Part shown: one piece after another, positions 26,381 to 35,523 of the stretch
Numbering within the stretch: the stretch's first letter is position 1
How the letters are laid out: each line of letters opens with the position of its first letter
From: CAYGBW01 sp964348185
GTDB taxonomy: Bacteria; Desulfobacterota; BSN033; WVXP01
Assembly: GCA_964348185.1 (NCBI GenBank)
Contig: CAYGBW010000101.1
Span: 4,836-68,835, forward strand
DNA length: 64,000 nucleotides
Reading direction: 5' to 3'
The notes under the pieces: model-generated
Databases searched by the model: none
What the model saw: the letters and a program-made list of their open reading frames with translations, nothing else
Told to the model about the DNA's origin: nothing
Made by a program: the position numbers and the translations under genes

Positions 26381-27859
26381 GTGCCTGAGGTGAATTCGAG
26401 CTTCCAAAGTGAAGCTCTCCGTGCCAAGGAGCGAGGCATCTGCGCGACGGCGAGTGAACTGGGATCGACCCTAAGTCGTCTGAAGGAGTTGACTAAATTG
26501 AATTTCTTAAAGGATGAACCCCATGGAACCACCAAAGGTTTCTTTTTGAGTTCCGCGGTTTGGATGGTGGCGGGGACCTTTGCCGGCCTGATCGGTGCCG
26601 TGGAACTGGTGGCTCCGGAACTTCTGGGGAACATCCCGTGGATCGCGTTCGGGAGAATTCGTCAAATTCACACGAACCTGGTCATGTTCGGTTTTGTCGG
26701 TTCTGCCCTAATTGGAGCGGCTATTTATCTGGTCCCCACACTGCTTCGAGTGCCTCTCCATAGTGAACGGGTTGGCAAGATCGCGCTTTGGGCGTGGAAC
26801 TTGGCCATCGCTGCTGGGATCCTCACCCTTTCCATGGGGTACACCCAGAATAGGGAATACGCCGAGTTCATCTGGCCCATCGATATTGGGGTCCTCATCG
26901 TTTTGGGCCTGATCTTTTACAACCTGTTTCAAACCGTCAGGAATCGAAGGGAAAACCTCCTCTATGTGTCCATCTGGTATGTGTTGGGCTCTGTCATTTT
27001 CACCTTCTTCACCTATTTTTTCGGCAATGCCGTATGGAACCCTGAAACCGGATCTCTCATGGGAATTCCCGATGCGGTCTTGGCCTGGTTCTATGGCCAT
27101 AACATCATCGCATTCTTCTTCACCACGCTGGCTGTGGCTGTAGCCTACTATGTGATCCCCGTCGTCAGCAGGGCCCCTCTGTATAGCCACACCCTGTCGC
27201 TTATCGGTTTCTGGACCATCCTCATCATGTACTCCCATATCGGCACCCATCACATTATCCAGGCCCCAGCCCCTACCTGGCTGAAAGTGATCGCCATCAC
27301 GGGCAGTATAGGCATGTTGATTCCGGTGATGACGGTCCTTGTGAACCTCTGGCTCACGATGCGAGGTCGACTGGGGAACATTCATGGGGATGTTGGGGGA
27401 AAGTTCGTCTTTGCGGGTTCGGTTTGGTATCTTTTGACGTGTCTCCAGGGGCCTCTGCAATCTCTGCCTTACGTGCAAAGGCTGACCCATTTCACCAATT
27501 GGGTTGTGGCCCATGCCCATATGGGAGTCCTCGGTTTCGCGGGTATGACTGCCCTCGGGGGTCTCTACTTCATTCTACCTCGGGTGACGGGTCGCGCCAT
27601 ATACAGTTCCCGCTTGGCCGACATTCAGTACTGGCTTGTACTCATTGGCATGACCGGCTTTTTCGTGGTGTTGACCACCGCGGGTCTCATCCAAGGAAAT
27701 GGATGGTTAAACGGGGAGGTGGTTTACCGAATCTTGCCTCAGATTCACCTCTACATGGTCCTCCGTGCGTCTTTAGGAATCCTTGTGGCTGGCGGTGCGA
27801 TAATCGGGCTGTACAACATCTTCATGTCCCTCTATGGGCCAGAGAGGGGGACATCATGA
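26381..27859 (+). CDS. ccoN: cbb3-type cytochrome c oxidase subunit I
   Basis: 492 residues, twelve helices. All catalytic ligands are visible: low-spin haem b His97 (RQIHTN) and His380; CuB ligands His240 (YGHN), His290 and His291 (GTHH); high-spin haem His378 (HAHMG). Tyr284 lies 44 residues after His240, the spacing of the His-Tyr cross-link of C-type (cbb3) oxidases. There is none of the D/K-channel signature of A-type enzymes. An extended N-terminal segment of about 45 residues precedes helix 1. It reduces O2 to water with proton pumping. The GTG start lies two bases after the preceding stop. Confidence 0.93.
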   Translation: MPEVNSSFQSEALRAKERGICATASELGSTLSRLKELTKLNFLKDEPHGTTKGFFLSSAVWMVAGTFAGLIGAVELVAPELLGNIPWIAFGRIRQIHTNLVMFGFVGSALIGAAIYLVPTLLRVPLHSERVGKIALWAWNLAIAAGILTLSMGYTQNREYAEFIWPIDIGVLIVLGLIFYNLFQTVRNRRENLLYVSIWYVLGSVIFTFFTYFFGNAVWNPETGSLMGIPDAVLAWFYGHNIIAFFFTTLAVAVAYYVIPVVSRAPLYSHTLSLIGFWTILIMYSHIGTHHIIQAPAPTWLKVIAITGSIGMLIPVMTVLVNLWLTMRGRLGNIHGDVGGKFVFAGSVWYLLTCLQGPLQSLPYVQRLTHFTNWVVAHAHMGVLGFAGMTALGGLYFILPRVTGRAIYSSRLADIQYWLVLIGMTGFFVVLTTAGLIQGNGWLNGEVVYRILPQIHLYMVLRASLGILVAGGAIIGLYNIFMSLYGPERGTS

Positions 27860-28803
27860 GGATGACGCCGACGATCCTTATTTTTGGGTGCTTGATTATT
27901 TTCGGGGCCGTCTTTTTTGTGGCTGTCTTTCTGCCGGGATATACCCAGAGCGATCTTCCGTCGGATATCTTGCGATCGAGAACCCCTCTTGAAGCGCAGG
28001 GGCGCAAGATATACCTAGAGAACGGCTGTTCTTATTGCCATTCCCAATATATCCGCTATCAGGATTGGGGATTGGGGGCAGAACGGATCGCTCAGGCCGG
28101 CGATTACGTGCAGGACCGCCCCCACCAGCTGGGTTCAGAGCGAACGGGCCCCGATCTGTCCCAGGAGGGCGGCGAGCACCCCGATGATTGGCACCTGGCC
28201 CATTTCATCAACCCCCGGTATACTCGGCCGGAGTCGTTGATGCCGTCCTTTGAATTTCTCGGCATGGAGAAAATCCAGGCTCTGACCGCCTACGTGCAGG
28301 GTCTCGGATTCAAGGAGGCGGACTTTCGGGTTCAGCGGCAAGGTTATTGGAAAAAAAAGGCCATCGAGGCTTATGAAGCTGGCCCCGATGCCAATGTGGC
28401 CTGGCTGCATAGCATGGTCCCTGAGCCATGGAGAAAGTTGCCCAATCCCTATCCGACGACCCGGGCCGGCTTGGAGCGAGGACATCGGATCTATCAGAGC
28501 TTTTGCATCGGGTGCCATGGCCCCATCGGGGATGGGATGGGTCCGGCTCAACCCTACCTGTATCCCCCGCCCATCAACTTCACCATCCTGAAGGGGAGGG
28601 GGGTTTCAGGGGGCATCCTCTACTATCAGATTATGAATGGAATCACGGGAACGGCCATGCCCTACTTCAAAAGGGAACTGGAGTCAGAGAAGATTTGGGA
28701 TGTGGGGAACTATGTGGCCGTGTACTTCATCGGTGAAACCGATGCGGACCAGGAACCGAGAGGAATCGATGCCGCTTATGAGGGGCCTAGGAGGGAGGAT
28801 TAA
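27856..28803 (+). CDS. ccoO: CcoO-type cytochrome c fused to a second haem c domain
   Basis: 315 residues: N-terminal anchor (8-28), then a CcoO/FixO domain with haem site CSYCHSQYIR and the typical RTGPDLSQEGG and SLMPSFEFL (axial Met) segments. After a linker of about 60 residues, a second class-I-like cytochrome c domain has CIGCHGPIGDG and an axial Met candidate in TAMPYF. This fusion may replace the separate dihaem CcoP, which is absent from the operon. The start ATG overlaps the ccoN stop (ATGA), a sign of translational coupling. Confidence 0.9.
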   Translation: MRMTPTILIFGCLIIFGAVFFVAVFLPGYTQSDLPSDILRSRTPLEAQGRKIYLENGCSYCHSQYIRYQDWGLGAERIAQAGDYVQDRPHQLGSERTGPDLSQEGGEHPDDWHLAHFINPRYTRPESLMPSFEFLGMEKIQALTAYVQGLGFKEADFRVQRQGYWKKKAIEAYEAGPDANVAWLHSMVPEPWRKLPNPYPTTRAGLERGHRIYQSFCIGCHGPIGDGMGPAQPYLYPPPINFTILKGRGVSGGILYYQIMNGITGTAMPYFKRELESEKIWDVGNYVAVYFIGETDADQEPRGIDAAYEGPRRED

Positions 28804-28806
28804 CCC

Positions 28807-29070
28807 GTGTTCTACCTTGGTTGGATCGCCCTGACTGCTTCGGGGATCTTAGTCGGCGTATCGGTATTTCTTTGGGCTCTGAAGTCAGGACAGTTCTCGG
28901 ATCAGGGAAGAGCCCGTTACCTGCCGCTGAGCGACGAATTACCGGTGCCACCGGTGGAAAACGCATCGAGACCCCCGACAGAGGTCTACGCGTTGGTTAT
29001 CATCATTGCCGTTGGACTGATCGCCATGATGACCACGGTGATTTTGACTATCATGAGTTTACGGGGATAA
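28807..29070 (+). CDS. CcoS-like oxidase assembly/small membrane protein
   Basis: 87 residues with two membrane segments. The first is followed by WALKSGQFSDQGRARYLPL, the conserved CcoS/FixS signature needed in other bacteria for cofactor insertion into cbb3 oxidase. The second helix (about 63-83) is an extension not present in short CcoS proteins. The GTG start directly follows the ccoO stop. Assignment to the CcoS family is confident; function rests on family. Confidence 0.8.
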   Translation: MFYLGWIALTASGILVGVSVFLWALKSGQFSDQGRARYLPLSDELPVPPVENASRPPTEVYALVIIIAVGLIAMMTTVILTIMSLRG

Positions 29071-29078
29071 GTAGGATC

Positions 29079-29348
29079 ATGCGATACTTCGCGCTCCTCG
29101 ATTTCCAATACGTGGTGCTCCTGGTTTTTCTCGGTCTAACCGTGCTGATTCTCATTTACTTGGCCTTTTACGGTCACGCGCTCCATCGAGGCAAACAAGA
29201 GAAATCGGATGAAACGGAGGGCTATCCCGAGGGTATTCGGGTGAGCAGAAATCCGATCCCCCCGATCTTGATCTTCCTGTACGTGACCTTCGTTCTTTGG
29301 GCTTTGGGCTACTTGATCGTGGTTGGCCTTCTGGGAGGACCTTTATGA
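29079..29348 (+). CDS. Small membrane protein of the oxidase operon, 89 aa
   Basis: Two membrane helices flank a charged loop (HRGKQEKSDETEGYPEGI), and the second part reads NPIPPILIFLYVTFVLWALGY. The layout recalls the N-terminal membrane part of CcoP-like subunits or a CcoQ-like accessory, but there is no haem site. The ATG follows a weak AGTAGGA. Position inside the operon implies a structural or assembly role in the oxidase. The family is not recognised with confidence. Confidence 0.75.
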   Translation: MRYFALLDFQYVVLLVFLGLTVLILIYLAFYGHALHRGKQEKSDETEGYPEGIRVSRNPIPPILIFLYVTFVLWALGYLIVVGLLGGPL

Positions 29349-29428
29349 TGGGTTTGGATCGGCGGATGATTGGATCACAGAGGCCTTGGGGTTTCACCGA
29401 ATGAGCTTATTTGAAGGGGTAAACCGGG

Positions 29429-29653
29429 ATGGAGAATACGACTTCAATTTTAGAACGGAAGGCAACTCTTCGAAGCTGGATCATCGTGGTCGTCATTGCC
29501 GTTTTGTTTCTCTGTTGGGGGGTTTTCATATTCATCGCCGTCGGGGACAAGGGCCCGCCCTCTTGGCATTTCGGCGTTGTGGAGGATATCCCCGGGCAAT
29601 CACCTTATTCCAGTCAATCCACTGAGCCCATCACCCAACATGTTTCAGACTAG
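29429..29653 (+). CDS. Small single-pass membrane protein of the oxidase operon, 74 aa
   Basis: One membrane helix (about 17-40), then a short polar tail with GPPSWHFGVVEDIPGQSPYS. The ATG sits behind AAGGGGT. Size and tail resemble small accessory subunits of haem-copper oxidases, such as truncated subunit II-like anchors without the copper site (no Cys or His cluster). An 80-base stretch between this and the previous gene contains no other gene. Confidence 0.65.
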   Translation: MENTTSILERKATLRSWIIVVVIAVLFLCWGVFIFIAVGDKGPPSWHFGVVEDIPGQSPYSSQSTEPITQHVSD

Positions 29654-29712
29654 GTGATGTGATATTGCTCATAGGCAAGAGGGTTCGGGCAAGTCTCCAT
29701 CAAAGGGGACCC

Positions 29713-30207
29713 ATGAAAACTCGGTTGCAAAACGTCGTTGCCGTGCTCGCGGCCATTCTCGTTCTGGGTGGCTGTGACTATGCCCGGATGAGGGAGCAGG
29801 AATCCATTCGCACCTACGAGACCCCGATGCCAGAGATGCCTGAGGAGACGATCCCCATCCGAGGCGGTCTCCAGGTGGCAAGGGAAATCGATCTCGAGGA
29901 TCTGCAAAACCCCTTACCCTATGACCGGGCATCCATCGATCAGGGAGAGGGGGCTTATGGTTACTTTTGTATCATGTGCCACGGAGCCAAAGGGGAGGGC
30001 AATGGCACCGTTGGGCAAAGCTTTTACCCTCTGCCCACGAACCTGAAGAGCGAGTACGTGGAGGTGCAGTCTGACGGAGAGCTCTTTTACTCGATAACTT
30101 TTGGTATTGGAAGACACCCGCCACTCGGTTACACAGTGGCCGAGAAAGATCGCTGGGCCATCGTCCATTATATCCGCTTCCTCGGGAAGAACTCGGAGGA
30201 AAAGTAG
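29713..30207 (+). CDS. actE: Lipoprotein monohaem cytochrome c, ActE-like
   Basis: 164 residues. A lipoprotein leader ends in LVLGGC (lipobox, about residues 17-22), followed by a Pro/Glu-rich linker and a class I cytochrome c domain with CIMCHGAKGEG and a C-terminal HYIRFLG helix. This is the layout of ActE, the monohaem subunit of ACIII that docks the oxidase. Separation from actD/actF by the whole cco block is unusual. The ATG lies close behind AAGGGGACC. Confidence 0.85.
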   Translation: MKTRLQNVVAVLAAILVLGGCDYARMREQESIRTYETPMPEMPEETIPIRGGLQVAREIDLEDLQNPLPYDRASIDQGEGAYGYFCIMCHGAKGEGNGTVGQSFYPLPTNLKSEYVEVQSDGELFYSITFGIGRHPPLGYTVAEKDRWAIVHYIRFLGKNSEEK

Positions 30208-30211
30208 CCGC

Positions 30212-30913
30212 ATGTTCGATCTTGTCGCGCCTTTTGTGGTGGGCTTCTTTGGAAGCCTCCATTGCGTGGGAATGTGTGGGCCCCTCATATTGGCCTATTC
30301 TCTGCATATTCAGGGGCACGGAAACTCTGGTTTAGCTGATGGGGCGTCGGTGTTCCAAAGGAGCGTTTTTCATCATACGGCCTTTCACGTTGGGCGGCTC
30401 TTGACAGACGGATTTCTAGGGGCATTGGCGGGGTGGCTTGCGTACCTCATCCAAACAGATCGGTTTTTCTTCAACGTTCGAATTGGCGTGACCCTCGTGA
30501 GCGGGACTTTGATGGTCCTGGCGGGCTTGGTCCTCTTTCGTATCCTCCCCATACCCTTCACCCCTGCTGCCCCATCCTTTGGCCACGGGTCCTTCTCCGG
30601 CCCCTGGATCTCGAAGCTCTTCCGATCCAAGGGGGTTGGATCGAGGATGGCCTTGGGGCTTGCCACTGGATTTTTGCCGTGTATGCTTTCCTGGTCTATG
30701 ATGATGAAGGCAGCGAGCACCCAGAGCTTTCCCGGCGGGTTTCTCACCATGCTTGCTTTCGGACTCGGCACGGTACCCGCTCTTTTCTTTACCGGGCTAT
30801 CCGCCTCGATGTTGTCCATTAAGCTGCGGTTCATCGGGGAGCGAGTTGCCGCCCTCTCTATTATCGTCATGGGGCTGATTCTAGTTTTCAAGGGGGTCCG
30901 AGTCCTTGCCTGA
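30212..30913 (+). CDS. SafE/TauE-like six-helix membrane protein of cbb3 biogenesis type
   Basis: 233 residues, about six membrane helices. It opens with the diagnostic GFFGSLHCVGMCGPLIL (Cys-rich first helix) and has a second-half counterpart GLATGFLPCMLSWSM. This 'sulfite exporter TauE/SafE' or UreH-like group is found beside ccoI in many cbb3 operons and is implicated in copper handling and oxidase assembly. The ATG at 30212 follows GGAGG at a slightly long spacing. Its end overlaps the start of ccoI by eight bases. Confidence 0.85.
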   Translation: MFDLVAPFVVGFFGSLHCVGMCGPLILAYSLHIQGHGNSGLADGASVFQRSVFHHTAFHVGRLLTDGFLGALAGWLAYLIQTDRFFFNVRIGVTLVSGTLMVLAGLVLFRILPIPFTPAAPSFGHGSFSGPWISKLFRSKGVGSRMALGLATGFLPCMLSWSMMMKAASTQSFPGGFLTMLAFGLGTVPALFFTGLSASMLSIKLRFIGERVAALSIIVMGLILVFKGVRVLA

Positions 30914-33434
30914 ATTTGCTCCATCCAACCTGCGAGCCGAGTCGAAGGACTCAAAGCCCGAAGAGGAGGCGCAAGAAAGTCGGTGCGACCTCTGCGGACT
31001 CCCGGTTGGACGGTCACAAGTCCAACTGTTCGTCAATGGAGATACCCTTCATTTCTGCTGTCCGGGCTGTCACCACGTATTTCAAATCCTCTTCAACAGT
31101 CCCAGCGGTCCACCCACTGACTTCAGGGAGACAGACCTCTATCGAGCCTGCGTTGCATCTGGCGTCATCCCCGGAAACAAAGAGAACCGAACGGAGAGGC
31201 AGAGCCAAATGAACACCGGCGGCCAGGAGGCCCTGTCCTCTCAAAGCTTCGAAGCAGAAAATCTTGCCCAGGAACTGACCCTCAGGATTGAGGGGATGTG
31301 GTGCACCTCCTGCGCCTGGCTGATCGAGGAAGTGTTGAGCCGAACCCGGGGAATCATCGAATCAAAGGTATTCTTTCTCTCGGATATCGCCCAAATCAAA
31401 TACCTACCGCAAGTATTGGTCCCTCAGGACATCACGGCCAAGATCGTAAGCCTGGGATATCGTCCATCACTTTTCAACGATCAAACTGGATACTCCCGGG
31501 AGAGAAACAGCCTGCTCATGCGTCTGGGGATTTCATCGGTTTTGACTGCCAACATTATGATGATCTCCTTTGCCTTGTATTTTGGCTTTTTTCAGAATTT
31601 CTCCCGGGAAGTTATCGGGTATTTTTCTTTTCCCCTGTGGGCACTCGCTACCCCGGTCATCTTCTATGGAGGCTTTCCCATTCTCAGGAGGGCATACGGG
31701 GGATTACGGTATCTGAAAACCTCCATGGATACCCTGATCTCTGTCGGAGCCCTGTCGGCGTATGCCTATAGCATCATTCAGATGACCCGGGGGAGCCTTC
31801 ATCTATACTTCGATACGGCTTCCATGCTTGTGACCCTGGTTCTCTTGGGGAAATACATCGAAATCCAGGCAAAGGGGAAAATATCCAGGGGACTGATGGA
31901 ACTCTATGGGTTAGCCAACCAGAAAGTCCGCCTCTGGAGTCCGGGCAAAGAGAGATGGGTATCTCCTGAGGCCGTGAGGCCAGGCGATGAATTCCTCGTC
32001 AAAGAGGGCGAGAGAGTTCCCATCGATGGTCGGATCGTCTCGGGCCGAGTCAATGTCGATGAATCGATCCTCACGGGCGAATCAAGGCCAGTGCGGAAAG
32101 GGACTGGTGACGACGCTATGGGAGGGGCCCTTCTCCTGGAAGGCGAATTAAGGCTTAAGGCAACCCACGTAGGTCGTGAGGGGTCCCTGGGTCAGATGAT
32201 TGCGTTAATGGAAGAAGCTCTCAGCAAGAAGGACCCTGTCGAACTTTTGGCTGACCGAATCACACACGGGTTTGTGCCGGCTATTCTTGCCCTCGCAGGG
32301 GGGACTGCACTGTATCTGTGGTCCCATCACGTGTCGGTCGAGGTCGCCCTGCTCCGGGCAGTGACCGTGCTTGTGATTGCGTGCCCTTGTGCTTTAGGCA
32401 TTGCAGCGCCTCTGGCCAAAGTAGCGACCATGGCAGCAGCTCGGGCGAGGGGGATCCTCATTCGGGAGCCCGGGGCGCTCGAGCAGGTAAAGAACCTCGA
32501 TGCCCTCGTGCTTGATAAAACCGGAACGGTCACCGAGGGGGATTTTTCACTCCGGGAAATTTTCACATTGGAGGTCAATGAAAAGGAGGCGTTGGGCCGC
32601 GTGGCGTCTTTGGAAGCCTATTCAGATCACCTTTTGGCCAGAAGAACCGTTCAAGCCGCCCAGGAGGCCTCTCTGGAAATGGAGTCTGTCAGAGGCTTTG
32701 AAGCGTTCGAGGGACTGGGGGTTAAAGGCGTGGTTCAGGGGACAGAAACACTCGTCGGGAACAGACAACTCATGGCTAACGAGGGAATCAGTCTCTCACC
32801 ATCACTTGAACAAAATGCCAGGTCAAGAGAACTCAGGGGGGAAACAGTGGTCTTTTTCGGCTGGCAGAAACTCGTCCAGGGTTTCCTAACCTTTGGGGAT
32901 TCTCTCAAGGATCATGCCCAGCAACTCATTCTCGCCTTACGTTCCAAAGGGATCACGACATGGATGGTTTCGGGGGATGCAGAGGGGACGACCCGGGCTG
33001 TCGCTGAGCAATTGCATATCGACCGGTTTTTCGGGCAGACCCTACCCAAAGACAAGGTAGACATCATCAAGAAACTTCAGGAGAAAGGGTTTCGCGTCGG
33101 CATGGTTGGGGATGGGATTAACGATGCAGCCGCCCTTGCCCAGGCGAATGTGGGTTTTGCCCTGGGGATGAGGTCGAACATCGCCCAGGATGCTTCGGAT
33201 ATCAATATCCTGGTGGACGATCCGATCCGGGTTTTGGAGATCCTTGATCTTTCGGCTTTGACCATGCGAATTATCCGCCAAAACCTCTTCTTCTCCTTCT
33301 TTTATAATGCCCTTGGCATTCCTTTGGCGGTGGCCGGTGCACTAAGCCCGTTGGTAGCCGTTTTTGCCATGTTTGCCAGCAGCCTCACGGTCATCGGGAA
33401 CAGCCTGAGGATCTCAAAACAGCCAAAACCGTGA
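30906..33434 (+). CDS. ccoI: Copper-exporting P1B-type ATPase for oxidase assembly
   Basis: 842 residues. Order: an N-terminal metal-binding Cys-rich segment (CDLCGLPVG then FCCPGCHHVF, about 27-60), an HMA domain with GMWCTSCAW (about 130), eight membrane helices with the copper-path CPCALG (about 491), phosphorylation motif DKTGT (about 537) and the hinge GDGINDAAALAQ (about 735). The double N-terminal metal sites are the CcoI/FixI arrangement, which supplies copper to CuB of cbb3 oxidase. The start is a TTG overlapping the previous gene, so expression is probably coupled. It is the last gene of the operon; no clear terminator was seen after it. Confidence 0.93.
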   Translation: MPEFAPSNLRAESKDSKPEEEAQESRCDLCGLPVGRSQVQLFVNGDTLHFCCPGCHHVFQILFNSPSGPPTDFRETDLYRACVASGVIPGNKENRTERQSQMNTGGQEALSSQSFEAENLAQELTLRIEGMWCTSCAWLIEEVLSRTRGIIESKVFFLSDIAQIKYLPQVLVPQDITAKIVSLGYRPSLFNDQTGYSRERNSLLMRLGISSVLTANIMMISFALYFGFFQNFSREVIGYFSFPLWALATPVIFYGGFPILRRAYGGLRYLKTSMDTLISVGALSAYAYSIIQMTRGSLHLYFDTASMLVTLVLLGKYIEIQAKGKISRGLMELYGLANQKVRLWSPGKERWVSPEAVRPGDEFLVKEGERVPIDGRIVSGRVNVDESILTGESRPVRKGTGDDAMGGALLLEGELRLKATHVGREGSLGQMIALMEEALSKKDPVELLADRITHGFVPAILALAGGTALYLWSHHVSVEVALLRAVTVLVIACPCALGIAAPLAKVATMAAARARGILIREPGALEQVKNLDALVLDKTGTVTEGDFSLREIFTLEVNEKEALGRVASLEAYSDHLLARRTVQAAQEASLEMESVRGFEAFEGLGVKGVVQGTETLVGNRQLMANEGISLSPSLEQNARSRELRGETVVFFGWQKLVQGFLTFGDSLKDHAQQLILALRSKGITTWMVSGDAEGTTRAVAEQLHIDRFFGQTLPKDKVDIIKKLQEKGFRVGMVGDGINDAAALAQANVGFALGMRSNIAQDASDINILVDDPIRVLEILDLSALTMRIIRQNLFFSFFYNALGIPLAVAGALSPLVAVFAMFASSLTVIGNSLRISKQPKP

Positions 33435-33621
33435 CAGGGACACGGGAATTCTTCCGAAGGGAGGATTCAAATGAGTGAATGAAAGGATCTGCGGAGCCAT
33501 GGAGTTGCAGAAACCAAAATGCCGAATAAGAGCTGAAAGACCGAAACCGGCGTGTCTCACATATCAATGCCGAAATGATGAATGAAACCGATCCGTGGTG
33601 GCGTGATCCAGCTGAGATGCC

Positions 33622-34815
33622 CTAAACCAACAATCGCAGTTTTGATTTCCTATGGCAAAGGATTTCAACCAGTGCTTCGGCCATCTTATCGTTCCTAAGT
33701 GCCCTATTGATATTGAAGTTCAGAAAAAACTCACCAAACACAAATCTTTGGATGAGGTAGCCTAGTATATACTCCCTTCGCTTAAACTCTCTCCTCCACA
33801 GGCGTTCAAAGATGTCAGCTATCTTATTGATATTGTTGTTCAATCCTATGGTAATCGCTTGGGCTGCATATTCACCGCTTCTCAATGCGTAGTAGATGCC
33901 TTCACCCGTCAAAGTATCAGCAAAACTCCCCGCATCACCAATGAGTATGACATTTTCGTAACTCCGCTTAGACGAACAGGAGCCTAAGGGGATTGGCCAG
34001 GTTTTGAGTGAGTTTCCGATCATCTGAGTCCTATTGAATCTGTTTTTCATCGATTTGTTTTGCTCCAAGAACGTATCAAATAACGTCTTGATGTCTTTTT
34101 TGCGGGTAGCCGAACGGCAAGAAGTTCCAACCCCGACGTTCGCAGAACCCTCACCCGTCGGGAAAACCCATCCATAACCAGGCAAAATCGATTTGTCACA
34201 GTGGATCTCAATATAGTGATCCAATCCTGGAACATTATCAAAATAAGCCCTGGCTGCGAGAACCCTATGCTTTGGGTTACTATTTAGGAATGAGGTTTTT
34301 CGAGCTATGATTGAATGGACCCCGTCCGCTCCAACAACCACTTTGCCGCTGAACTCTTTTGACTCATTTTCGTAATTGACTCTAACCCCCGAAACCGCGT
34401 TTTCCTCGTGAACCAAATCCCTGACTTCGCAGTTTTCCAGGACAACGACATTCGAAAGCTCTCGGACATGTTTAAAGAGTACAAAATCGAGATCTTTTCT
34501 TGGCAAAACATAACTATGATTCCCTAACCCTTCAATCTGTTGGAATTGGGTTCTTAATTTCTTACCAGCCGGGGATGAAAACTCTACACCATCTATTCTC
34601 CAAGGCCTAGACTTCTCCATTCTCCCGGTAACTCCCATACGCTCGAGAACATCCAAGGCTGATGGGCTAAGCCCATCACCGCAGGCCTTATCCCGAGGGA
34701 ATTTCGCTTTATCGACGAGCAAAACGCTGCAACCATTACCCGCCAAGAACGTAGCGGCACTGCACCCTGCAGGGCCCGCACCGACGACGATCACGTCATG
34801 TTTTTTTCGATTCAT
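33622..34815 (-). CDS. Geranylgeranyl-reductase-family FAD oxidoreductase
   Basis: 397 residues. An N-terminal FAD Rossmann site (VIVVGAGPAGCSAATFL), then DKACGDGLSP and the family motif PGYGWVFPTGEGSANVGVG, and the second FAD contact LIGDAGSFADTLTGEGI identify the geranylgeranyl reductase/digeranylglycerophospholipid reductase group. Members saturate isoprenoid chains, including the side chain of menaquinone in some bacteria. Base composition is clearly more AT-rich than the neighbours, suggesting lateral acquisition. The chosen ATG lacks a good ribosome site; upstream in-frame codons (to 34893) are not family-like. Unlike the operon before it, it is on the minus strand. Confidence 0.87.
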   Translation of the reverse strand: MNRKKHDVIVVGAGPAGCSAATFLAGNGCSVLLVDKAKFPRDKACGDGLSPSALDVLERMGVTGRMEKSRPWRIDGVEFSSPAGKKLRTQFQQIEGLGNHSYVLPRKDLDFVLFKHVRELSNVVVLENCEVRDLVHEENAVSGVRVNYENESKEFSGKVVVGADGVHSIIARKTSFLNSNPKHRVLAARAYFDNVPGLDHYIEIHCDKSILPGYGWVFPTGEGSANVGVGTSCRSATRKKDIKTLFDTFLEQNKSMKNRFNRTQMIGNSLKTWPIPLGSCSSKRSYENVILIGDAGSFADTLTGEGIYYALRSGEYAAQAITIGLNNNINKIADIFERLWRREFKRREYILGYLIQRFVFGEFFLNFNINRALRNDKMAEALVEILCHRKSKLRLLV

Positions 34816-35349
34816 AAGGGAAAAATGAGGAACCGGCGGATGGGAAGCCAACCTCCTTTCTGTGTGGGTTCTCGGCCTGTGAAAGCCCATCATCCGGGGC
34901 CATCTGGCCTAATAAGGTGTCAGCTCCTGGGTTTCCCTGTCGAATCCATCCTTCTTGACCCCCCCGCCCTTGTCGAAGATGCCCCACGACACACCCCTTA
35001 AGGAGAGAGCCGAGAAAAATCACCCCGACACTTTGAGGAAACAAATGGCCTCCTCCCCTCATTTCGTTTTCTCCCCACCCTATCAGGAAACCCTACCATA
35101 TTATCTTCCCCAAGACCTGATTTGCAAGCCTTTGGTTTCCAGAGGTTTTCCCCATCGTAGGGATGGGTTGGGATGATACGCCACGGCATCGGCCAGGGAA
35201 GGGGAGGAATTCCATTTCTGAAGGGGTGAAGCTCCCCGCGCTCCCTCACGGACCATCCGCGCGAAGGCGAGTGATTTGGAGTTGCAGGCAGAGGGGAATC
35301 AAATTTGGTATGAAAGATGCAGTCTCTGACCAGGGACACGGAGGATTTT
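34816..35349. other. Intergenic, nothing recognised
   Basis: About 530 bases without a supported gene; the short frames here are low-complexity or antisense-like. No terminator, RNA fold or repeat of note was found. Confidence 0.4.
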
Positions 35350-35523
35350 ATGGAACTCTCAAATTTCATGAATCGAGATCGAGTTGAAGGCAGGGCAAAC
35401 CAAGGAAAGGGTCGTCACACCAGAATGGTCCATAAACGGCTGTCTCAGAGGGAACAAAGGATAGAGGAATTCCTGAAGAGGGTGGAGGCCAAACTCAGGA
35501 GGGCAGATCGGGGATTGGAGTGA
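35350..35523 (+). CDS. Small basic protein, 57 aa
   Basis: Begins five bases after GGAGG, a strong site, and encodes a highly charged, helical peptide (RLSQREQRIEEFLKRVEAKL) rich in Arg and Lys. Coiled-coil potential is evident in the second half. No family was recognised. Confidence 0.5.
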   Translation: MELSNFMNRDRVEGRANQGKGRHTRMVHKRLSQREQRIEEFLKRVEAKLRRADRGLE

